Notes under the pieces: model-generated | Databases searched by the model: none | What the model was told of the DNA's origin: nothing | Seen by the model: the letters and a program-made list of their open reading frames with translations, nothing else | Position numbers and translations under genes: made by a program | Shown: positions 38,701 through 50,700 of the stretch, piece by piece | Numbering within the stretch: the stretch's first letter is position 1 | Layout: each line of letters starts with the position of its first letter | From: Ischnura elegans | Lineage: Eukaryota; Arthropoda; Insecta; Odonata; Coenagrionidae | Assembly: GCF_921293095.1 (NCBI RefSeq) | Contig: NC_060259.1 | Location: 26,729,812 to 26,793,811 of the forward strand | Length of the DNA stretch: 64,000 bases | Direction of reading: 5' to 3'

Positions 38701-41700
38701 AATGCCCTAAGGTTGCTATCCCACGGCACTGAGGTTCTCCTGGTGGGGGGAATCGGGGATTTTCGGATTTTTTCACCCGACCATTTTCGGTTCCCCTCGT
38801 CGAACTCTTTTCACCGCTAAAATCCACGAATTTGATGTAATTCGTCAACTTGCGTAAAACGGCGCTGCGAGCACTAAATGACTACAGATATCTACATTTT
38901 TCCGAGTCAACTACCAACGACGTACGTGCGACAGTGTATGACGCGAAATTCAAAGTATTCGAGATATTCGAGGCGGTACTTTTCGCATAACTATTCGAAA
39001 CCTCGAATATCGAATACTTTCTAATATTCGAGGTATTCGAGTATTCGCGGATACTATTCGCACATCTCTAATATATATATATAAAGTAAATATAAATAAA
39101 TCCGCCTATGTTAGAGATTATCTGCACCTTGATTATTTGTTCCTTGGATTACCTACCCCCTAAGTTCCTCAGCCAGTCCCCAAATTCCTCCCCCTCAATT
39201 CTACCCACCTATCTCACCTGATAACAATATGATGAAATTGATCCCAAGTCAAAACTATGAGAAAACTGATCACAAATTCCAAATCATCTGTTCTTCCTGC
39301 CGTTCCATTAACTTGAATAATAAGAACTCTACTGTCACTTGATTTCAGTAAATGCTATCCCTATCACCGAATGAACTGATGTGAATTAATAATATGTTGA
39401 TTCAATGATGAATTTTTTGATACCATGGATTTAACAATAAGATCCATCCTGAGGAACAAGTTAAAATCACAAAGCTGAGATCTACAGTAAACATTGTGTG
39501 CATACCCAAACTCTCATCAGATAGGGGTGTTGAAACTGGTAAAGGGTCCATTTTTCTTGGCACCCAAGCGGAGGCAAAAAGTCTGGCCAGATAGTACTCA
39601 AGGTACCTACAAGGATAAAAATTGCATGCTATGATAACTTCCACCTAAAATTCATAAGTACCTACGTAAAATAAAATCATGAAACAAAATAATAACAAAA
39701 TAATCACATGGATTAGATAGCATGACTGAGTGACAAGGTGTAAAATATCCATCCAAAGCAAAATCCAAAATATTCATTCAGCCACAAAACTAGAACTCCC
39801 ACAGAGAAAGAGAGGAAAAATAACATTTAAATTCACACTTTGAAAAAATGCATGGAGGGTCAACAATGTAAAGTAAACTCTTGATTACATAAACTTAGCG
39901 AGACCAGAAAATAGGCACTTAGTACATAATATCGATTTTTGTCATTTCAAACCTTAATAAGTTGTGAAAAAATGTTTGCTTTTGTTTCAACCACTCTGTT
40001 TTTTTCTGTCTTAAGTGGCCTTTTTATATGTTTTCAGTGGCTATTTTAGATTGAATTTTTTAAAAATGCTCTTTCTTTTAGATTTAATGCTGTGAAAGAT
40101 TGTTAAAAATCACACGACCCTAAACTTCCAATTCTTTATTGTTAAATATTACAATCTTAGCGCTAAAGAAATTCCCGTCCATTTTAGAAAACATAATTAT
40201 GTAAATAGCATCTTGAAAATTTTTGTGTAAGAGTTTAATCTAAGAATTTTATGGCCAGTAGCCTAAAGCAACTATTATCTATGTATAAGATAGATATTTG
40301 TTTCCAACGCATATGAAATTTTAACAGCAGCAACTAACTGCCACTTATGACGCCCTCTATCGTTCAGTGACAAGAAAAAAAGAAAAGCAAGGCTCCTAGC
40401 CAATTTCCAAAATAACCTTCATAGGTTAATATTTGTAGTTCTTTCCGTATTACCAGGTGAATGTCCAATCTTTTCAATTAGTTATTTTCATTATGATTCA
40501 GTTACGATCATAAATAATGCAGGATATGATTTTCCACCGGTGAATATTTGAAGTAAATTCTTTACGAGCTCATTGTCTGGCTGTCTTGCTCCATCATCTA
40601 CGCAGGCGTTAAAATTGAAGACTTTTTGTCATTAAGGCCATTGATGCTGAGAGTGAGGTGCCATGTTTATACAATAAGTCTCTCTTTTTTATGCCAACAG
40701 GAGCAAGGTTCCTACCTGAGAAAGGCTGTATAGTATGCATGTGGTAACAAAGTTCATCACAATCGTGAGTTTATGCAAAATGTAATGCCAAGTTGCATTG
40801 CAGCTGGACAAAATAACCAACATATATACCTTTCACAACAAAAAAAGATATAATTTAAACATAATACGAAAAAGCTTAGAAGACCATCATGTTGCTTACG
40901 TTTTGATACACTTACGCTCAATTTGAAATGAACAAAAGACCAAGCTGCTTACTTACCAGTGGAGTATGAGGCTAAATATTGAAGTAGTACTTTGTTTCCC
41001 AAGCATCTCCTGCCTCACCACATAGTATGGATACAGCACATCAATTGGGAACTCCACAAAGACTGGACCTACAAAAACAAAGTATTAAAATTACACAATA
41101 TATTTTTTTAGATAAATGGAATGGATACAGGGAAATAAAATGTAGATAAGGAAAACAAAACATTTCTACACACTACAGAAATGTCAACTTACACACAGGA
41201 CATTGTACTTGAACTATTGTACGAAGAACCATTCACAAATGCTACATGTGAATAATGTCAATACATATCTCACTAAGACTGCCTCCCCTATCCAGGAAGC
41301 TGAAGTGCCATGAATTTTTTACGATAATGGTGCGACTAAGTTTTAGTGCTAACAAACAGAAAATCTTTTCTCCATATTAATGATAATATAAGATGCTTCT
41401 CCTGTATGAATCTTGCTCCTGTTGTCATCAAGGAAGAGAGACTTATTATATAAACATGGAACCTCACTTCCAGCATCAATGGCCTTGATGACGAATAAAA
41501 AGGCTTCTATTTTAACATCCGCAAAGATGGTGGAGCAAGACAGCCAGACAAAGAGCTCGAAAAGAATTTACTTCAAATATTCACCGGTGGAAAATCATAT
41601 CCTGCATTATTTATGATCGTAACTGAATCATAATGAAAATAACTAATTAAAAAGTAGGGATGAGTCAATTTCAAATGTTAATTCACGATTCCACCGATTC

Positions 41701-44700
41701 TTGGGCACGGAATCGGAATCGAGAATCGATCGCCTAAAGTCGATTCCGATTCCATCGATTCCAGGAAGATAAATGTTTTGAGCATAGACTATAAGCTTGG
41801 GACATAAAGGCCACTACACACCTAAGCGACCGCGGTGTCAGCCTTGCCCGTACGGAGGATACGCCCGGCACGCGGGTGCTGCGACAAACATACCTAAGCG
41901 GCCTCGGAAACATGAAAATTTCGGCAAGAGTGACAAACCGACGAACCCTGAAATGGTGCGTGTACAATAGCAATTCTCTGAGAAAAAAATTGAAAATCAT
42001 GGAATCGGGAAGCAATGCATGCGTTTTTTGTTCTTTTATTAACCGCTGGTCGTGGTAAATCAAATTATTGCGATTATGAATCACCATCCGAGAACTCATC
42101 TGGACCGCCAATTTTAACGTATGATAGATCGAAATCAATATATTTTTATTTCCAAATGATATTTGAAGTTTGGTGATAGTAAAAACGTGCAGAGAGCGAG
42201 TTTTCCTGTGAAAAAAAAGTTTCTTATAAACAAGTGCAAAGAGCATTTTTTTTAATAGAACTTTTTTCATAGACTAACATGCGTCTGCATCAATAATAAA
42301 AATTTAGACACATTCGCATTTGTATAGCCCAGTTTCATCAATGCAACCCCTGAGAAAGTTGATACTTGCTTGGCATAAGCCGCCGGGGCCTCCGGGTGGA
42401 CTCGACAGGTTGTGTTCGGCCGCCACTGCGCACCCGCCAGGCTGCTCTGTTATGTGTGGACGCAATGAACACTACGTTATTGCTTAGCCACCGCAGCTAT
42501 TGTTATTTTATTCCATTTCATTCTTAAACTTTAACAACAGCAATGCTACAGATAAATCAATATCCCACCTTTTAGTGTGAATAAGAATCGATGGAATCGG
42601 AATTGGAATCGGAATCGAAAAAAAGTGGAATCGACTCATCCCTATTTGAAAGATTGGACATTCACCTGACAATACGGAAGGAACTACAAATATTAACCTA
42701 TGAAGGTTATTTTGGAAATGGGCTAGAAGCCTTGCTTTTCTTTTTTTCCTGTCACTGAGCGATAGAGGGCATCACAAGTGGCAGTCAGGCAGGCTGCTGT
42801 TAAAATTTCATAGGCATTGGAAACAAATATCTATCTTATACGTAGATAATTGTTGCTTTAGGCTACTGACCTCAAAATTCTTAGTTTAACTCTAACACAA
42901 AAATTTTCAAGATGCTATTTGATTAAGTTTTGTAAAATGGACGGGAATGTCTTTAGGACTAAGATTGTTGATATTTAACAATAAAGAATGGGAAGTTTAA
43001 GGCCATATGATTTTTAACGATCTTTCACGGTATAAAATCAAAAAGAAAGAGCATTTTTTTAATTCAATCTTAAATACCCACTGAAAACGTTTGACAAAGC
43101 CACTAAAGACAAAAAAGGGTGGTGGGAAAAAAAGCAAACATTTTTTCAATAGTTATTAAAAAGGTTTGAGATTTAGAAACTAGATATTAAGAAGTGCCTA
43201 TTTTCCGGTCCCGCTTACTTCGTATAATCGAGAGTTAACTCTACATATTTTGGAGTTGCAAACTGGATATTTACAACCGATACTTGTCCTAAAAACATAC
43301 CCAAACGTCGCAATTACATGAATTATTTGCATTAACTCATGTAATATTCAACTAGCCAAGCCAATAAAACAGACCATAATATCCATATTATTCATTGCTT
43401 CCAAAGCAAAATAAGTTTCTCTTTACCTGGTACACCAGACATGGCTATATTGATAGCCTTCCGAAGAACAGGAACTATATCCTTCACATACTTGACAGTC
43501 ACACAGCACTTACAAACTGATTTAAAGAGAGAAATTTGATCAATATCTTGTAGAGCCCCTTTGCCTTTCAGAAGAGTGGCTGCAGCCCCACCTAAAACAA
43601 AATATGTAAATGTCCTCAATTCGGCTCAATCATATGTACATACTGAGGGTTGATAAAAATTATGATTAAGAAATATTGAATATTAATTCTTCTTTTATTC
43701 AATCAGTTTTTTTTTAATATTTAATGGCTAGCATTATGCTACACTTAAAAATTACATATAATACTCCACAAAAACACTGTATATGTACTAATACTTCAAT
43801 AAAAATGAAATAAGATTTAATGAAGACTCTTAACATGATTCTACCATATTTTAATATCAATTCATCAGGGAATTCTGACACACAATGTATAATCTTTTGT
43901 ATTCATTTCATTTGTCACTGCGTACCATCGCATTGGATCTCTTGACGGATAATTTACTGTCACACAGATTTTTATGAATGTAATACATACTTAGTATTTT
44001 TCCCAATGATAAAACTGCATGTTGTAGCCTTAGGTTGATTAAAATTATGATTTTATGCTTATGAATAAATTACTAATGCATTTATTTCATTATTAATTAA
44101 TTTTCCAATTTTTTAAAATTTTACTGCTGGATATGCTGTTTGTGACATATTTTAGTCCTACCTAAAAAAATCCGCAAAACCTCCCAGCCAGCACAAAGTA
44201 AGAGACTTACTCATTTCTTATGGTTTTCTTACCGAAAAAGGTTATAGAGGTTACTGTAACCTAATATTCTTCTGTAAGGCAAGAAGATTTTGAGGAATAA
44301 TAGATAAAGAATGCTGTCAAATATCCTCATTATAACATAAGCCGCTTATTTTGTACGGGTGCAAAAGCCGGCAGAACAGCATACCATGCATTTTTCACTG
44401 CTCAGAACTGAGCGCAGTATGAATTAAAAGCCTGCTGATGAAATTCAATAAGTAATATGAATTTTTTTTAACAACTTCCAGCCACTCACTGGTGAAGATG
44501 CTAAACAAATTTCTTTCTCATGAAGGAGGAAAAAATTTGTATCAGCAGGACTCACAAAATTTCCAACTGTTGCTCACCAACTTGACGACTACACCAGCAC
44601 TTCACATGAACATAAGAAGGAGGGACTGATTTTAACAACAATGTTACAATGGTGCAACCAAAACTTAACTCTTGCACAGGTGAAACAAGCTTATTTCACT

Positions 44701-47700
44701 GAAGGCCCACACAATCTGACATATATTCATTTCATTTTTTGCCAAAGTAACTTGACCTCTAAACTAGTGATAATGGAGTTTTATTTCTGATATTTTTTAT
44801 TTTATTTTTTAAAATGTATAATTATCTCCACCTTCCCGAAATCCATGCATCACGGCCATGCCACAGTGAAATCTAACAAATACCAACGCAGGACGGTCAC
44901 AAACACCCATTCCCTGAATAAAGGCAACCTACACAGGTGGGACTTGCACTAACGACTTTTGGTTTGGCTGGGGAGGAGTTAACCCCATACCACCAAGGAC
45001 AGCAAAATATCTATATATTTATCTTATATATCATCACTATTTACATGAAAACATTTATATCTCACAACCATGGTTTCTATAGCTATATTTATAAATGTAA
45101 ATGATTTTTAAATTATGGTCATAATTTCATACACCAAGGATGAAGTTTGCTATGAAAAAATATTAGGCTTTTCCAGGATTTGAACCCAGATCCCCTAATT
45201 GCCAGTAAGTTGTGTTTGCAATCAGGAGATCCAGGTTCAAATCCCAGCTATGCCGAATATTTATTTCATGGCGAACTTCAACCTTGGTGAATTGAACTTT
45301 GTACCCATACACGTGACTACATACAAAGTCACTTGCTTCATGCAGGCCTTCTTTAGTCACATGGATATTTCAGAAAAATGTGAAACATCATAAATAGAAA
45401 TATAATTATGCATAAATACTTTAATGAATTCTCGGAATGAGACAATAATATCTAGGGAGATGCTGAAAGTTAGGCCTCCATTTTATAATGATTCTGGATG
45501 TTTGCAAGCATGGCCATTTGAAACCCATGAGAAAAGGCTGTTTAAGCGCCTTCCTTATTTCTTCTTTCCAGCTTATTAACTCAATGACTTATAATGTGCT
45601 GGCAGGGTACTAGTCAGAGATATGGAAAAATAATATAAATCATTGATAAAAATTGAAATAGAAAATTTGATAAAAGAATAAATCATCACTGAGCCATTAA
45701 AAGTCAGCATATGGTGGAAAATGCGCAATACAGAATATAAGGCAACACGTATATGTACCTATAAGTAACACTGGAGACTCTGCCATCTGTGCATTCTTCA
45801 CAGCTGTTACAGTATTAGTCAAACCAGGACCAGCAGTTACAGCAGCAACACCAATTTTTCCAGACAATCTTGCAGCTGCATCAGCAGCAAACACTGCCGA
45901 AGCCTACAAATGTAAAAAAAATGCTATAATTCAGAATCCAAAGACATTCTACCAACAGATATGAAAAATGTAATAATCCACACCCGAGGGAATCACCCCC
46001 TTGTAGTTAGTGATCAATAAATGGGCCAGTAGGGCCAATTACATATTTTAAATAATTCTCTATGGAGTAAATGTCTCCTTGAAGTGAGGGGAAAATTAAC
46101 GAAGAAAGACTTACTGCCTGTTCTATTGTTTATAGGTTCCGCACCTTTCAATGAAATACACAATTTTCAATGTTGTCTACCATAAATGACAAAAATTTCT
46201 GTCACACAATTACTGGAAGATAATACAAAAACCCTAAACCAGATGCCATTCACTCCAGCTTGGGCACACACTACGTTACATAGGCATGTAGACACTCACC
46301 TGTCCCATTTTAATTATAGGGCAGTGTTGCTGAAAACTTGGAAGGTTGGTACACGAGGCAACCGCCATCCTTTGCCTTTATCCTCTCAAGAAAGTACAAC
46401 GAAGAATATGTGAAACGCAGCAGAAACTGTGCTACGTAGCAGTTTGTCTTAGTCACTATAATAGGGTAGTTTCCTCCATCAAAGAAATTGAAAGGCATTG
46501 ATTGTGATTCATTACCCACCATTAGTGCATTCATAATATACAAATTATTTGGTTTTAGAAATACCAGTTTAGACGAAAGGCAATGGTCAATTTTTATCCT
46601 CATTTGAAAAAGGCCAGATTAGCACCCATGCGATTCCACTCCACGTGACGTCACAGGTACCTAGTTTCTATACGAGTAGATAGGAGTTTTACATCGTCTG
46701 AGATTACCAATGCATGCATGAGGCACAGAGCTTAGGGGAACATATCTTATTAATCACCTATTAAAACTGCTTATGGTCGGAAAGTTTCCTTCGTTTGATA
46801 AGGTATTAATAATCCTTATTTAAGCCAAGCACTACCAGCCAGCAGGGTACTCGGCTACCTGCTAGCATCCTGCGTCGTATCAGCCCTCAAAGCCTTGCCC
46901 CACGGTCACCTCACTTGCGGCAGCGGGAACCAGAACGACATCACATGGAGTTTTCCCAGCATTCATACTTACCCGTCACGTTTTCGCGGGCTTGAAAATT
47001 TTCACTTTTCATTTAATCGCGAAAAATAGATATTGTCATTTAAAAATCTAAATACGTGAAATACATACTCCAGAAGTAATAATCTTTCGATTTAGGCAAT
47101 AAAAAAATAATAGGAAACCACCCTATTGTAATTATTTCATCAATGAAAAATAACTCCAATGCCACGGGATCCTCTTAACACGAAAAGGCGATATTTTTTT
47201 CAACTAAATCACATGCAAAGGTAAGAGGGGCATCTTCACAGCCGATCTCTTCCCAATTACTATTTTCTTAAAAATTCACAGAAAAATAAGATGGTATAAA
47301 TCACTGAACCCGGAGTCAAGGGAGTATGCAATTGAAACTTCCAAAGAGGTATCAGAACATTCTGCACTGTTTTCTTCCAGAGCATCAAGCACAGGCTCAT
47401 AGGACAACTCACGAGAGCTAGAAGGCATGGTCAACCAAGGAGGGGTTCAGATATGGAAGGGACCCAAGGTAAAAAAAATAAAACCACCAAAGCAAACGTA
47501 GGCGTGAAAAACCCCAACCCTCACCTTCAACCATCGTAAATAAGATACCAGATACTGGCAGGTCTTCAAGGTTACAAGAACCATTGAGTGACAATGCCTG
47601 GATGGTCCAAGCCTCCACTATCATTGCCACGATGAGAGAGAAAGGAAAGGATGAGGCAGAAAAGCAGATGATGATGAACCACAGAGGAAAGCATTCCCCG

Positions 47701-50700
47701 CATAGAACACGCAATGGCTAAGAAAGCATATAAATCGGAGCTTAAGTGGAAGACTATCTCCCATGAACGTCCACCAGACGCTGCTCCTAAGGAAAGCATC
47801 CTGGCATCAGCTGGAAAAAAATATTCTAAAAAAATACGAGCACACAAACAAAGGCAATTAAGAGGTACAGAACAAAAGCAGGCAGATATGTCTCACATTT
47901 ATATGTACTCACTAAAAGTACATACCTATATGGAAGCTTAAGAGACAGGAATGCCTAATGAAACTTTCGGATGCCTATGGCGTACCACACATGCTTGAGG
48001 CATGGCATTCAGAGGATGCAGACGATGTGTTGTACATGCTGAGAGAAGGACCACGGGCATTTAAAGTCAGGCTTGAGGGGTTAAAGCACCGACGAGGATG
48101 GATGAAGATGCAGCTGGGGTAGCAAAACAGGAGTCAAACTCCAGGGGTAAAAAAGCCCTAGTAGATGGAATGCACTGAGGCAACTCACGTCCATGAACAA
48201 TTGGGTTGTTGGAATGTTTACGTTCAGACTCAGTAGCAAAGTTTTCCTTCTCTTTAGATTTATATTTGGACTCCCGTATATGATCCACAAGACGAGATTT
48301 ATTTCCACCTGATCCTTAGAGCTAATTGTGATTCAAAAACACACTGGAAGGAAAGTGTAGGTGCTTTTAATCAAGTAACTTCCCACATTTTTTTGCAACT
48401 GAGTACTAAACATTTGAAAACTATGATTATTGACTGATTACAATTATTTTTCTTATTCTAAAATGCTGACAGCGAGTGTATCTAATAATTTTAGTGAGAA
48501 TTGTAGGAATATGAGTAGGAATTTTACTCAATGGAGATTTGACACTAATGAGCCACAAGGATGCAAAGACATAATCACTGCTTATTCCCTCTCAGTGAAT
48601 GAATATGTATTAGAAATAAATGTGTTCACATAAATGTAGTCATAATTATATATTTCATTAATTTAATTATTTCATAAATTTAATCGCTTTCAAAAATTCA
48701 TTACTAAGTTTATCTAGAGTCAACTGTATCGATTGAGTTCATATTAAGAATGCATCTTATACAAAATGAAAATATGTAGTATGATTACTTCAGATTCGAA
48801 CCCTCTCAAAGCATCACGCAACTATCATGCATGGAATCAACCTGCTCGGCTACAACAGCTTGGCTACGTCTTCGTGAACCATAAACGGTGAGCCTTAATA
48901 GGAATCTATAGAGAGGATAAACCATGCCATGGTGTCCAAAAGAAAACACTCCGATGGTGCAACATGTGCCTCATTGTTACCTCCGAGCATTCCATCCACT
49001 ATAGCTTTTGCCCCTTAGAATATGACTCCTGTTTTGCTAGCCCAGTTGTATCCACATCCGTCCTTGTTAGCTTTTGGTGCCATAAACTCAAAGTATGCAG
49101 GTTGCCTCATGTGCAAATCTTCCAAATTTTTACTGACCTGGCCCCGTATGTAAAATGGGACAGGTGGGTGTCTACATATTATTGTAAATGATAAGAGGAG
49201 GATAAGGAGCAAGGTGGGGAGGAGCCCTCCCCTAAAATGAGTAAACTTTAAAAAAAAGAAGTACCTAAGTCTTAGATTAATGAATCATGCACATGTTGAG
49301 CTCACGTGAAGTGGATTTACAAATCATTCCATGATGCGGCACATTTTGGGGATCTTGCCAGGTTGTCAGCTGAACAAGTTTTATAACACAAAACACAGCT
49401 TGCACACATTGTGAGTGGAATAAGGCAGGGAGTGAATATAGTGTTGAAGTAGAGAGAGAGTCAAGAGTTCCTAAGCTAAGCTTCTTATGGTTTACAGCTT
49501 ACCGAGTGTTACTTCTCAGTCTGTTTTCGGTGAACCAAGGTCCTACCCTTCCACTTCTTACCACAACCAACAACCAATTACAACAGACAACTAACTAACA
49601 ACTAAAACCTACTTACCCACAATAACTGACCCTTGTCCTTCTGAGGACTTCTTTTTTATTCTACTGGAGCCTAAGAACCTACATCTGGAGTATGCTCCTA
49701 TACTGAAGTGAGGCATGGACAATGACCGCAGCGGAGAAAGCAAGGATAGAGGCCTTTGAAATGTGGTGCTACAGAAGAATGATGAAAATCAAATGGATCG
49801 ACCGAGTTAGTAACGAGGAAGTCCTAAGAAGGGTAGGAGAGAAGAGAAGCCTCATGAAAACCTTAATAAGAAGACGGAACAACCTTATAGGCCACATCTT
49901 GAGACATGATGGCCTGATGAAGACAATCGTCGAAGGACAGGTGGAAGGCAAGAATGGAAAAGGAAGACCTCGAACAAAATATATGGAACAAGTAAAGAGA
50001 GATGTGAAAGAGAAGAAATACGTAGGAGTGAAAAGATTAGCTGATAGGAGAACTGAGTGGAGAGCTGCGTCAAACCAATCCTAGGATTGTTGACCAGTGA
50101 TGATGATGATGGAGCCTAAGTTAGTAGAAGGGGGTTTCTGTTTGGCATCTACCCCTCTAAGATTATAATCGAAAGTAGAAATATGGAGTGGCACAATATA
50201 AGTGAAGGTAACAGATAAGGGGGAAAGGGAAAATGGAAATGGCTTTTACTAGAAATAGGGAATTGAGGTTAAGTTAGTGGGAGGCATGAAAATGGGTGTC
50301 GTTTAAGACTAATGACCTCTCTCTCTCTCTTATTAGTAAAGAGCATTGCAGATATACTATCCCTTGTGCTCACAACACACATGGGCATGGACACCACATG
50401 CATAGATGGCCCATCCCATATATTGATAGAGGGAGACCCAAAGGGTCTAATCACTTAAATGAATTTTACAAATATTCATTAAAGGCGTGGTCACTTCTCA
50501 TCACAGTAGTCGTGCTCTACATTGGGGCCAAACAAATGTTTACAGCATCAGACAGAACTACTCTCAAGGTGGAATATATGGGAGTTAGCATAACATACAT
50601 GGGCTTAACCACATTTATGTAGGTACCCTACTGCAATGATCAGCTGTGCCACCATTTTACGGAGTATTCTTCAGCTTACCTATGTTCCATTCTCAAATAT

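Noticed and set aside
41734-42270. Long minus-strand frame as a hAT transposase
   Set aside because: No hAT motifs, biased composition from the repeated ATTCCGATTCC ends, and it spans both the terminal repeats and the interior of a non-autonomous element.
45163-45258. CRISPR-like repeat pair
   Set aside because: Only two units, in inverted orientation, both explained as tRNA-like T arms in a eukaryotic intron.
45759-45903. Bacterial acetolactate synthase contamination
   Set aside because: The match is to the animal HACL2/ILVBL form, it is split into twelve exons with GT-AG introns in consistent phase, and no bacterial neighbours are present.
47418-47847. Hydrophobic minus-strand frames as membrane protein genes
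   Set aside because: They lie opposite lysine-rich plus-strand frames; hydrophobic antisense frames are expected there, and no motif supports them.
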